Notes: generated by a model not told the origin, from the sequence alone. Shown: positions 9,301-15,903, counted from the stretch's first letter. The stretch is 20,211 bases of DNA from JBDRTU01 sp043823825 (GCA_043823825.1 JBDRTU010000028.1:1-20211), one strand, 5' to 3'. A program made the numbers and translations.

Positions 9301-10761
9301 TTAATTTTGAGCTGTGATGGTTTGGCGGTTAAACAATAAATTAACTAAATCCCTAAGCTCTCTTAAACTAATACCTTTAATTAACAATAACATTACTCCA
9401 TAAACAAGCATTGCTACTACTACTTGAATAAAGACATTGAATTTGGCGGGTATTAAATATAATATTAGCGCCATCACCAAAGTTGAAATCAGTACCTTAA
9501 AAGCATTTAATAATATGACGCGAGTGTTAATAGTAATCATTTTTGCAGCCACCACCCAGCCTAGGCCTAAATATATTACCGTACTTACGAGCGAAGCAAT
9601 TGCTGCACCAGTTGGCCCGTATCTAGGAATAAGAAATAAATTTAAGATAATACTCACAATGACAGTAATTGCTAAATTCACCGTATTACGTCGTTGGCGG
9701 CCACCAGCACTTAATAAAGAACCAATTGGAAACGTTAAAAATAAAAAAATTAAGCTGATCATTAATATCTGTAAAGGTAAAACGGCCTGTTCGTAGCCAG
9801 GGTAAATAATTCTAATGAGCTCTGGCGCTAACAACGCCACTCCAACACCTAAGGGTACGGCTAATAAACTTAAATAATGAACCGAGCGTTCAAAGGTTCG
9901 TGTTAATAATTGTGGGGCTGAAGCAAAATAATAGCTAAATCCGGCCAAAAGCGAGGCAGCAAAAGCAGCAGGAATAAATTGAAACGCAAAAGTGATTTTA
10001 TATGCCACTCCATAAAAGCCAACTGCTCTATCGCCAGCCAGTAGTGACAATAATACTGTATCTAAATAGCCGTAAATTCTGGTTAAAATTAAAGCCAAAC
10101 CAAACGGCCAAGCCAGAATCAATAATGGTTTAAGAGCTTGCCAGCTAAATTTTGGCAAAAGCCTAATTCTATATCTTACTTTTAACTGCCGCCAAGAATA
10201 AATTAAGTTAACCAAACCACCAACAATTAAAGCCACTACTAGCACTCTAATATCCTGCGTCACTTGAGCTAAACTAATACCAACAATCGCCACCACTACT
10301 TGAAACAATATCGTACCAATACTTTCCCAAATCAAAGTTTGATAAGCTCGCAATAACGAATAAGCAGACAATACTAGTGAGTCAATCACCATAACGACCG
10401 ATGCGATATAAACCAACTGCTTAGTAAATTCCGGATACCCCATTATATTAATCGTGCCAGCCACCAACGCAATTACAGCTAGCATGGCAACTAATTTGAA
10501 ACCAATTATCGTTTGCCAATAACTTTGTGCCTTATCACGAGCCTTGGCTACTTCAGTTGTTAAAACATAACCTAAACCACCATCAATCAAAACTGAAAAT
10601 ATAGTGGTGAAAGAAAGAGCAAAAATATATTTACCGATTTCTTCTGGAACTAACAAACGAGCCAAAAAAGTGAAATACAAAAACGAGATTACTTTTTGAG
10701 CAATCAGCGCTAAGGTAAAATAAGTGGTATTTCGGGCAAGTACTCGAGGTTCGGTGGCCAT
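9301..10761 (-). CDS. Wzx-like polysaccharide flippase (MOP superfamily)
   Basis: The 486-residue protein has 12-14 hydrophobic helices and family features: an N-terminal ARNTTYFTLALIAQKVISF helix, ARLLVPEEIGKY after it, a central GVAYKITFAFQFIPAAF and RYGPTGAAIASLVS near the C-terminus. This pattern is that of oligosaccharide flippases, which move lipid-linked repeat units from the inner to the outer leaflet. It heads the glycan operon, consistent with feeding the Wzy/WaaL-like protein three genes downstream. The ATG at 10761 lies only 6 bases after a TATAAT box and has no Shine-Dalgarno in front, so the mRNA is probably leaderless. The substrate is not determinable. Confidence 0.92.
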   Translation of the reverse strand: MATEPRVLARNTTYFTLALIAQKVISFLYFTFLARLLVPEEIGKYIFALSFTTIFSVLIDGGLGYVLTTEVAKARDKAQSYWQTIIGFKLVAMLAVIALVAGTINIMGYPEFTKQLVYIASVVMVIDSLVLSAYSLLRAYQTLIWESIGTILFQVVVAIVGISLAQVTQDIRVLVVALIVGGLVNLIYSWRQLKVRYRIRLLPKFSWQALKPLLILAWPFGLALILTRIYGYLDTVLLSLLAGDRAVGFYGVAYKITFAFQFIPAAFAASLLAGFSYYFASAPQLLTRTFERSVHYLSLLAVPLGVGVALLAPELIRIIYPGYEQAVLPLQILMISLIFLFLTFPIGSLLSAGGRQRRNTVNLAITVIVSIILNLFLIPRYGPTGAAIASLVSTVIYLGLGWVVAAKMITINTRVILLNAFKVLISTLVMALILYLIPAKFNVFIQVVVAMLVYGVMLLLIKGISLRELRDLVNLLFNRQTITAQN

Positions 10762-10767
10762 ATGATT

Positions 10768-10796
10768 ATTATATTAAATAAATCGTTTCTAATCAA
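10768..10796 (-). promoter_or_regulatory. Sigma70-type promoter of the glycan operon, probably leaderless
   Basis: On the minus strand a -35 TTGATT (10791-10796) is followed by a 17-base spacer and a perfect -10 TATAAT (10768-10773). Only AATCAT separates the -10 box from the flippase ATG, which places the expected +1 at or next to the A of the start codon. Confidence 0.7.
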
Positions 10797-10833
10797 TTAA
10801 AAAAGTTGATTCTAGATTTCTAAAATCAACTTT
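10797..10833 (-). terminator. Intrinsic terminator after the 50-residue ORF
   Basis: A 10-bp perfect stem (10802-10811 with 10824-10833) continues inward after one G-U pair with four further pairs, TAGA/TCTA, around a very small loop. On the minus strand it is followed by six Ts that run into the -35 box of the next promoter. The stem is AT-rich, so its strength is uncertain. Confidence 0.7.
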
Positions 10834-10846
10834 AATTAGTGTTTTT

Positions 10847-10999
10847 TTATTGTATACAGATAAGACCCGGTCCTCGCCAAAATTTAAGCTCCAAAATATA
10901 ATACCATTTTTGAGAGTCTACGCTCTCTAGTAGTAAATATTTACGGAAAATACGATCCGCTGGCCCTGCAGTATGAAGACTATATTCTACTTTTTTCAT
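10847..10999 (-). CDS. Unrecognised small protein (50 residues)
   Basis: A short frame runs from ATG at 10999 to TAA at 10847 and encodes 50 residues starting MKKVEYSLHTAGPADRIF. It is preceded by one of the best Shine-Dalgarno sequences in the window (TTAGGAGTTGCT before the ATG, five bases spacing). It lies 28 bases after the prenyltransferase stop and is followed 13 bases later by a terminator hairpin. This placement, rather than homology, is the argument that it is real. The product has no membrane segment. It contains a basic N-terminal half and an aromatic centre (WYYILELKFW). I do not recognise the family. It could be the remnant of a longer gene. Confidence 0.6.
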   Translation of the reverse strand: MKKVEYSLHTAGPADRIFRKYLLLESVDSQKWYYILELKFWRGPGLICIQ

Positions 11000-11027
11000 A
11001 GCAACTCCTAATAAGATCTAATTTATT

Positions 11028-11798
11028 TCACTTTTCTAACAACATGAAAATTAAAGTTGCCAGGATACCTACATCCATAGCTCGTTTAATTGATTTTGTA
11101 GACCTACCAGCCAATAATAATGCTAATGTTGGTATAAAAAATAGCGCTATTACTATTGTTTGAAAATACACCGATGTAATTACCAAACTAACCACTAATA
11201 AAAACGCACCCAATAACCATTTTGATGAATGATTGCCTAAATCTAAATATAAAGGCAACGTCCACTTATAACCACCATCAATTAATGAATCCTCTATATC
11301 CTTAATCATCTCACGACTAAAAATAATCAATACTGTGACAATATATAAATACCACAGTATTGGCGCGCTATATCCTAAAAAAATTGGAAATAAGGCTGGC
11401 GCCGCAGAAGTAAGTGATACCAATATTATAGGCACTAACGGTAAACGACGTGTTTCTGAATATATTAAACCAACAATCACAGCTAATAGTGGTAATAATC
11501 CTGAAGAGCCATGATACATCCAACCATATAGTATTAGGAGCAATGAAAATAACCAGAGTAAAACAGTAATTAACCAAAAATTATTATAATTCTTGGTAGT
11601 AAATACCTTCCCTTTTTTTATATCATGAAATCTATCGCGTAAATCATTTTGCATCATGGTGGCAGAGGCGACAGATATTACAATTAAAGTTGGGAGAAAA
11701 GACTCATTTATGCGACCCACCAGCTTAAAAGCCACCACACTCAAAAGGCCAGCGAGCAATGTTATTGGCAATCTCAAAGCTTTAATCCAGTTTCTCAT
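11028..11798 (-). CDS. UbiA-superfamily prenyltransferase
   Basis: The 256-residue polytopic membrane protein has about eight hydrophobic helices and both prenyl-diphosphate/Mg2+ motifs of the UbiA superfamily: NDLRDRFHD (51-59, NDxxDxxxD type) and KDIEDSLID (166-174, DxxxD type). Such enzymes attach an isoprenoid chain to an acceptor in the membrane, for example in quinone, haem or ether-lipid synthesis. The REMIKDIED context resembles the geranylgeranylglyceryl-phosphate/homogentisate branch more than UbiA proper, but the acceptor cannot be named. It has its own promoter and an AAAGGATAAT ribosome-binding site, and is followed by the 50-residue ORF. A prenyltransferase is notable in a lineage that usually lacks quinone and haem synthesis. 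Confidence 0.85.
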   Translation of the reverse strand: MRNWIKALRLPITLLAGLLSVVAFKLVGRINESFLPTLIVISVASATMMQNDLRDRFHDIKKGKVFTTKNYNNFWLITVLLWLFSLLLILYGWMYHGSSGLLPLLAVIVGLIYSETRRLPLVPIILVSLTSAAPALFPIFLGYSAPILWYLYIVTVLIIFSREMIKDIEDSLIDGGYKWTLPLYLDLGNHSSKWLLGAFLLVVSLVITSVYFQTIVIALFFIPTLALLLAGRSTKSIKRAMDVGILATLIFMLLEK

Positions 11799-11851
11799 GC
11801 ATTATCCTTTTTAAATTGTTAATGAGTAATAACGATTTTTGTATTTAAAAC

Positions 11852-11880
11852 ATCCTAGCATTATATCAATGTAAAGTCAA
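11852..11880 (-). promoter_or_regulatory. Promoter of the prenyltransferase unit, extended -10
   Basis: On the minus strand -35 TTGACT (11875-11880), a 17-base spacer and -10 TAGGAT (11852-11857) preceded by TGC, giving an extended -10 TGCTAGGAT. Expected +1 is near 11845, leaving a leader of about 45 bases. The -35 shares its first two bases with the U-tract of the upstream terminator. Confidence 0.7.
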
Positions 11881-11905
11881 AAAACCCCGAGCAGGCTCGG
11901 GGTTT
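11879..11905 (-). terminator. Strong intrinsic terminator of the ribosomal protein cluster
   Basis: The hairpin CCCCGAG / CTCGGGG (11885-11902) has a GC-rich 7-8 bp stem and is flanked by A-tract and T-tract. On the minus strand it is followed by TTTTTT. It lies about 55 bases after the rpsI stop. Confidence 0.92.
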
Positions 11906-11928
11906 AAAGACTATCTCTTCTGCCACCT

Positions 11929-11949
11929 ATTCGACAGGCTCAAGGTGAC
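11929..11949. repeat. Short dispersed repeat of the TTCGACAGGCTCA type
   Basis: The sequence ATTCGACAGGCTCAAGGTGAC lies between the rpsI stop and its terminator. It matches 13 of 20 positions of the element inserted in alaS (17140..17163), sharing TCGAC, GCTC and a closing GA. It resembles short REP-like elements that occur in many copies in some bacterial genomes. Copy number outside the window is not visible. Confidence 0.45.
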
Positions 11950-11957
11950 AAAAGCTT

Positions 11958-12479
11958 TTAACGTTTTTGCCACTGCGGGGCGCGGCGGGCTTTTTTTAAG
12001 CCCGGCTTTTTTCGTTCTTTTACTCGTGCATCTCGCCGTAAAAATCCAAGCGGTTTTAATGCTTTACGAAATTCAGGATTTAATAAAATCAAAGCACGGG
12101 ATATACCATGCCGCAAAGCTTCTGTTTGCCCTGTTTTACCACCGCCCTGTATTTTGGCGTGAATATTAACCTTGTCTAGCAATCCAACCTGCTTTAATGG
12201 ATGTGTAACTGCTAACTGTGATTCAAAGTTAGAAAAATATTCGGTCATAGGTTTAGTATTAACTATAAACTCACCGCGACCATTCTGCCACATTCGAACA
12301 CGCGCCACCGCTTCTTTGCGTCTCCCCACCGCTGCTATATAACTGGTTGTTTTAACCGTTGCGGCAACCGGGCCTGTTTTAACTGGAGCTGGTACTTTAA
12401 GCACCTTCTTCACTTTCGGCTGCTTCACCGCTTGATGTTTTTTGTGAGCCTTTTGTTTGGTAGTAGCTTTAGTAACCAT
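11958..12479 (-). CDS. rpsI: Ribosomal protein uS9
   Basis: This is the 30S subunit protein whose C-terminal tail reaches the P-site tRNA. The core from YIAAVGRRKEAVARVR (about residue 47 onward) through GGGKTGQTEALRHGISRAL to the basic tail KKARRAPQWQKR is intact, including the terminal Lys-Arg. The first ~45 residues form a Lys/Ala/Pro-rich extension absent from typical ~130-residue uS9, bringing the protein to 173 residues. The extension may contact rRNA in a reduced ribosome (inference). It starts 3 bases after rplM, the conserved rplM-rpsI pair, and is the last gene of the cluster before a strong terminator. Confidence 0.97.
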   Translation of the reverse strand: MVTKATTKQKAHKKHQAVKQPKVKKVLKVPAPVKTGPVAATVKTTSYIAAVGRRKEAVARVRMWQNGRGEFIVNTKPMTEYFSNFESQLAVTHPLKQVGLLDKVNIHAKIQGGGKTGQTEALRHGISRALILLNPEFRKALKPLGFLRRDARVKERKKPGLKKARRAPQWQKR

Positions 12480-12482
12480 ATT

Positions 12483-12848
12483 TTATTTCTCGTTCTGATA
12501 AACAGTTAAATTCCTTAATATTTGAGCAGCCAATCTATTCTTTGGCAGCATCAGCCTTACCATTTTTTTAAATAAAGCTTCGGGATTTTTGGTAAATTGC
12601 TCCCGCAAACTAGTGGTCTTTAAACCACTAGGATAACCGCTATAGCGATAATAACGCTTAGTATCTAATTTGTTGCCCGTAAATTTAGCTTTCGCTAAAT
12701 TAGTAACCACTACTTTCTGCTGAGGATTTACATTTGGTTTAAACGTTACTAATTTTTTACCCCGTAAAGTTATTGCCACCTCCGAAGCTACTCGGCCCAA
12801 ACTTTTATCACTGGCATCTAAATTGATCACTGGTAATGACTTAGCCAT
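12483..12848 (-). CDS. rplM: Ribosomal protein uL13 (short form)
   Basis: The large-subunit assembly protein is recognisable from DASDKSLGRVASEVAITLRGK, VVVTNLAKAKFTGNKLDTKRYYRYSGYPSGLK and KKMVRLMLPKNRLAAQILRNLTVY. At 121 residues it lacks the ~20-residue C-terminal tail of the usual ~142-residue protein, ending just after the LTVY strand. It starts 2 bases after rplQ and runs into rpsI. The gene truA, often between rplQ and rplM, is absent here. Confidence 0.96.
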   Translation of the reverse strand: MAKSLPVINLDASDKSLGRVASEVAITLRGKKLVTFKPNVNPQQKVVVTNLAKAKFTGNKLDTKRYYRYSGYPSGLKTTSLREQFTKNPEALFKKMVRLMLPKNRLAAQILRNLTVYQNEK

Positions 12849-12850
12849 AA

Positions 12851-13201
12851 TTATACAAACTCAATTAATACTTGAGGAGCGCCATCGCCTTTACGCCGGC
12901 CTAGTTTGACTATCCGGGTGTAGCCGCCTTGGCGCGATTGATAACGAGGCGAAATTACTTCTAAAACTTTTTTTATCGCATTTTCCGTAGGCAATCGCCT
13001 TAATAATAAACGCCGCGCTGCTAAACTGTTAGATTTCCCAATACTAACAAGACGCTCAACATATGAGCGAAGTTCTTTGGCCTTGGCTTCGGTAGTTTTA
13101 ATCTTTTCGTACAAAATCAAACTAGACGCCAAGTTTTTCATTAATGCCCGCCGAGGTGCTTTAGTCCTTCCTAAAATGCGTGACTTTTTACGATGTCTCA
13201 T
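12851..13201 (-). CDS. rplQ: Ribosomal protein bL17
   Basis: The 116-residue protein of the polypeptide exit-tunnel region has the family opening MRHRKKSRILGRTKAPRRALMKNLASSL, then KTTEAKAKELRSYVERLV and the C-terminal RQGGYTRIVKLGRRKGDGAPQVLIEFV. All are close to the bacterial consensus and the length is normal. The start ATG is the last element of the conserved 3' block of the upstream structured element (GGGTATG). There is no clear Shine-Dalgarno. Confidence 0.97.
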   Translation of the reverse strand: MRHRKKSRILGRTKAPRRALMKNLASSLILYEKIKTTEAKAKELRSYVERLVSIGKSNSLAARRLLLRRLPTENAIKKVLEVISPRYQSRQGGYTRIVKLGRRKGDGAPQVLIEFV

Positions 13202-13202
13202 A

Positions 13203-13344
13203 CCCAGTATATCAACTTCGCTCGCAGAAAAGTAAGCGAGCTACACCTTGATATATAAAGAATAAATAATGGTTTACTAAATAGTGTCATAGTTTAGTAA
13301 TGATTTTCTGCGGCCGCGAGCTTAAGAGAAGTTGTATTACTGGG
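13203..13344 (-). promoter_or_regulatory. Structured leader-like element upstream of rplQ (copy A)
   Basis: The rpoA-rplQ spacer is a single inverted-repeat element. Its two ends pair as CCCAGTA/TACTGGG and CAACTTC/GAAGTTG, separated by a 3x3 internal loop (13203-13219 with 13328-13344). Inside are a perfect 8-bp hairpin TTACTAAA/TTTAGTAA (13274-13300, 11-base loop) and a start-proximal hairpin GCTCGC/GCGAGC. It is related to the element upstream of rpmJ: on the minus strand 46 bases ending at the ATG match at 41 positions, and a 25-base distal block matches at 21. It could be a ribosomal-protein leader RNA acting on translation initiation, or a MITE-like insertion. I see no convincing promoter in it. 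Confidence 0.6.
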
Positions 13345-13350
13345 CATGGT

Positions 13351-14136
13351 CTAAACTTCCTTTTTGGGGCGTCCACGTTTTTTAGCCACCTTTTTTCCCT
13401 CCTCTTCCGCCACTGCTTCAACCACTGGCGTCTCTTCCTTTGTCTCACCCGCAGACTGATTTACTATAAAATTAAAGTGATCCACTAATATTTTACTTGC
13501 TTCTTTAACCGCCTCTAGTGGTGAAATAGTGCCGTCGGTTTCTACCTCAAGAGTTATTTTATCAAAGTTAGTAACTTGCCCCACACGGACATCTTCTACA
13601 TTAAAACCAACCTTTATCACTGGACCAAAAATAGAGTCAATCGCAATTTGCCCAAGTTCGATTTTTTCTTTTTCTCTGCTTTCTACCGGCGAGTAACCTC
13701 TGCCATTAGCCACAGTTAGTTCTATGTCTAATTCTGCTTTCTTTTCCGTTAAAGTTGCTATTAGTAAATCTTTATTTATTACCTCCACATCGCTAGTGCT
13801 TTTAATATCTTTAGCAGTAACAATTTTTTCACCCGAAGCCTTTAATTGAATTTTAACCGGCTCATCACTAAAAACTTTTAAACGCAGTAATTTTAAATTT
13901 AGCATAATATCTACTACATCCTCCTTAACACCCGGTAAAGTAGAAAATTCATGGCTTACATTATTAATCTTTACCATAGTCACGGCCGCTCCTGGCAAAG
14001 AAGAAAGGAGCACTCGCCTTAAAGCATTGGCTAAAGTAGTGCCATACCCAGGCCAGCATGGTTCAATAATAATTGAGTCGTAGTGGTTTCCCTTGTTTAC
14101 CACCTGGACTACTTTAGGAAGTGGTAGTGATTCCAT
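13351..14136 (-). CDS. rpoA: RNA polymerase alpha subunit lacking the C-terminal domain
   Basis: The N-terminal assembly domain is complete: YDSIIIEPCWPGYGTTLANALRR with LLSSLPGAAV dimerises alpha and nucleates the beta/beta' subunits, and GRGYSPVESREKEKIELGQIAIDSIFGPV and NVEDVRVGQVTNFDKITLEVETDG follow in order. At about residue 227 the protein leaves the conserved core and ends at 261, against ~310-330 in most bacteria. The helix-hairpin-helix alpha-CTD that binds UP elements and activators is absent. In its place is an acidic linker and a basic tail KKRGRPKKEV (252-261) with the GRP core of an AT-hook. There is a normal TAA stop and then the rplQ leader element, so this is not an obvious frameshift. 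Confidence 0.96.
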   Translation of the reverse strand: MESLPLPKVVQVVNKGNHYDSIIIEPCWPGYGTTLANALRRVLLSSLPGAAVTMVKINNVSHEFSTLPGVKEDVVDIMLNLKLLRLKVFSDEPVKIQLKASGEKIVTAKDIKSTSDVEVINKDLLIATLTEKKAELDIELTVANGRGYSPVESREKEKIELGQIAIDSIFGPVIKVGFNVEDVRVGQVTNFDKITLEVETDGTISPLEAVKEASKILVDHFNFIVNQSAGETKEETPVVEAVAEEEGKKVAKKRGRPKKEV

Positions 14137-14158
14137 AGATCTAGTTGCTAAAAATTAA

Positions 14159-14770
14159 TTACTTAGAATAATATTCAACAATCAAACTCATATCTATATT
14201 CTGCGGCATCTGCTCTTTGGTTGGCACAGCTAATATTTGTCCCTTTAGTTCATTGCTATCAACAGCTAACCACTCGCTAACTTGCTGTTTACCCCAGGTT
14301 TTAGCCTGTTGCACAAAGTAGGGTAATTTTAAACTAGACGGATCAACACTGACAACTTGGCCGGGTTTTACTTGATAAGAAGGTATATTTACTTTACGTC
14401 CGTTTACTTTGATATGATTATGACTTACTAATTGTCGGGCTGCGGCACGAGTTTTGGCAAGTCCCAAACGATAAACCACATTATCAAGTCTAGATTCTAA
14501 TAATTGCATAATCACTAAGTCGGTGGCCTCGCGACTGCGCATGGCTTTGTTGTAATAACCCTCAAATTGCCTTTCTAGCAGTCCATAGGTATAACGCGCT
14601 TTTTGTTTTTCTAAAAGCTGCTTGCCATAGGTAGTTAGTTTTCCGCGCCCCTTAACACCGTGTACCCCGGGAGGATAGTTTCGGCGCGTAATAGGACACT
14701 TGTCGCTCGAGCACACTTTCTCGCCTAAGCGACGACACATTCTATGTTTGGGACCCAAATATCTTGCCAT
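14159..14770 (-). CDS. rpsD: Ribosomal protein uS4
   Basis: The primary 16S rRNA-binding assembly protein, 203 residues with the start at ATG 14770. MARYLGPKHRMCRRLGEK is the canonical N-terminus, and this ATG lies 4 bases after the rpsK stop. The frame is open upstream to an ATG at 14809 overlapping rpsK, but those 13 extra residues are not part of the family. Cysteines in MCRRLGEKVCSSDKC suggest the zinc-binding form. The S4 RNA-binding domain is seen at SRLDNVVYRLGLAKTRAAARQLVSHNHIKVNGRKVNIPSYQVKPG. Confidence 0.96.
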   Translation of the reverse strand: MARYLGPKHRMCRRLGEKVCSSDKCPITRRNYPPGVHGVKGRGKLTTYGKQLLEKQKARYTYGLLERQFEGYYNKAMRSREATDLVIMQLLESRLDNVVYRLGLAKTRAAARQLVSHNHIKVNGRKVNIPSYQVKPGQVVSVDPSSLKLPYFVQQAKTWGKQQVSEWLAVDSNELKGQILAVPTKEQMPQNIDMSLIVEYYSK

Positions 14771-14774
14771 AGGT

Positions 14775-15221
14775 TTATACTCGACGCGGACGCCTTGGAC
14801 GACAACCATTATGAGGCGACGGTGTTATATCTTTAATAGAAAGCACTGTTAAGCCATTAGCATAAAGCCCTCGGATAGCCGCTTCCCTACTTACTCCTAC
14901 GCCCTTTACTTTTACATCTACTTCTTTCAAGCCAAATGATTTAGCTTTTTCAACTGCGTTACGAACTACAATGCCAGCAGCATAAGGAGTTGCCTTTTTA
15001 GGGCCACGAAAGCCAGCCTGACCAGCCGAAGCTGAAGCAATTACATTACCGTTTAGATCACTAAGAGAAATTAATGTATTATTGTAACTGGCTTGAATAT
15101 GAGCTAAGCCGCGCGTAACCTGTCGCTTACGTTTTTGACGTCGCATCACCTTAGTGGCCGGCACAGTCGTTTTGGCAGCTACATCACTCTTTTTGGTCGC
15201 CGTTTGATTATCTTGCTCCAT
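14775..15221 (-). CDS. rpsK: Ribosomal protein uS11
   Basis: The platform protein of the 30S subunit. The core GLAHIQASYNNTLISLSDLNGNVIASASAGQAGFRG, KKATPYAAGIVV and the C-terminal KDITPSPHNGCRPRRPRRV are close to consensus. The first ~30 residues are a charged, Thr/Lys-rich extension, giving 148 residues against the usual ~129. It starts 3 bases after the rpsM stop in the conserved rpsM-rpsK-rpsD-rpoA order. Confidence 0.97.
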   Translation of the reverse strand: MEQDNQTATKKSDVAAKTTVPATKVMRRQKRKRQVTRGLAHIQASYNNTLISLSDLNGNVIASASAGQAGFRGPKKATPYAAGIVVRNAVEKAKSFGLKEVDVKVKGVGVSREAAIRGLYANGLTVLSIKDITPSPHNGCRPRRPRRV

Positions 15222-15224
15222 AAA

Positions 15225-15614
15225 TTAAGTTTTCTGTGCTGCTGGCTTTCGTCCAGAACCCATTGTTCGTCGCACATTACCACGCACTGTTCGCGTATTA
15301 GACTTTGTCTTCTGACCGCGCACAGGTAAACCTTTACTATGTCTTGATCCGCGGTAAGTACCAATTTCCTTTAAACGTTTAATATTAAGTAAGATATCGC
15401 GCTTCAACTCACCCTCAACTTTGTGTTCTTTTTCAATAATTTCCCGTAACTTGTTTACCTGACTCTCGCTTAAGTCGCGCGTACGAATATTAGTATCAAC
15501 CCCTGCTTGTTTCAAAATAGTTTGTGACTTAGTTAAACCAAGGCCATAAATATAGCCTAAAGCATGTTCAATTCGTTTATCATTAGGAAGATTAACACCT
15601 GCTATTCTCGCCAT
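15225..15614 (-). CDS. rpsM: Ribosomal protein uS13
   Basis: The 30S head protein that contacts 50S across bridge B1. MARIAGVNLPNDKRIEHALGYIYGLG is the canonical start, followed by the helical SQVNKLREIIEK and the tRNA/rRNA-binding C-terminus RGSRHSKGLPVRGQKTKSNTRTVRG. Length (129 residues) is normal. It lies 31 bases after rpmJ without a strong Shine-Dalgarno. Confidence 0.97.
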   Translation of the reverse strand: MARIAGVNLPNDKRIEHALGYIYGLGLTKSQTILKQAGVDTNIRTRDLSESQVNKLREIIEKEHKVEGELKRDILLNIKRLKEIGTYRGSRHSKGLPVRGQKTKSNTRTVRGNVRRTMGSGRKPAAQKT

Positions 15615-15645
15615 ATATTTACCATTAATTATTAACTAGCGGCCC

Positions 15646-15759
15646 TTAACCCTGTCTTTGCTTATGTTTAGGATTAGAACAAATAACAACCAAACGCTTA
15701 CCGCGTCTGACTCGCCGACATTTCTGACACATTAATTTTACTGATGCTCGAACCTTCAT
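15646..15759 (-). CDS. rpmJ: Ribosomal protein bL36
   Basis: A 37-residue frame from ATG 15759 to TAA 15646 begins MKVRASVKLMCQKCRRVRRG and ends with CSNPKHKQRQG. The CxxC and C-x4-H zinc ribbon (CQKC ... CSNPKH) identifies bL36, the smallest 50S protein, in its zinc-binding form. The gene sits between infA and rpsM, its conserved place in bacteria. Its ATG abuts the 3' block of a structured element that is also found in front of rplQ. Confidence 0.95.
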   Translation of the reverse strand: MKVRASVKLMCQKCRRVRRGKRLVVICSNPKHKQRQG

Positions 15760-15760
15760 A

Positions 15761-15894
15761 CCAAGTACATCAACTTCGCTCGCAAAAAAATAAGTGAGCT
15801 ACAAATAAAGAATTAATATTATTAACTATCAGTTGTCTAAAAAAAATCATGGTTAAAAAAATTTTACTTTGCTTAAGCGAAATTGTATTTCTGG
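15761..15894 (-). promoter_or_regulatory. Structured leader-like element upstream of rpmJ (copy B)
   Basis: The infA-rpmJ spacer matches the rpoA-rplQ spacer at both ends and differs in the middle. The distal end (on the minus strand CAATTTCGC, 15877-15885) pairs with the start-proximal GCGAAGTTG (15771-15779) through 9 pairs including one G-U. CCAG/TTGG can close the outer stem with some mismatches, weaker than in copy A. The start-proximal hairpin GCTC/GAGC keeps only a mismatched inner stem here. The middle is T-rich, with two T-runs. The 3' block ends in TTGGTATG with the rpmJ ATG. Confidence 0.6.
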
Positions 15895-15903
15895 AATAAT
15901 AAA

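Noticed and set aside
11368..11577. Minus-strand 69-codon frame inside the prenyltransferase gene
   Set aside because: It lies wholly within the UbiA-like gene in another frame and shows no independent signal.
13310..13320. GCGGCCGC palindrome as a cloning scar
   Set aside because: It lies inside the native copy-A element with no vector-like sequence around it; an isolated 8-base site can occur by chance.
14771..14809. Extended rpsD start 13 codons upstream
   Set aside because: The extra residues are the rpsK 3' end read in another frame; the canonical uS4 N-terminus MARYLG begins at 14770 just after the rpsK stop.
15179..15364. Second minus-strand frame overlapping rpsM and rpsK
   Set aside because: It is an out-of-frame reading of two conserved ribosomal protein genes.
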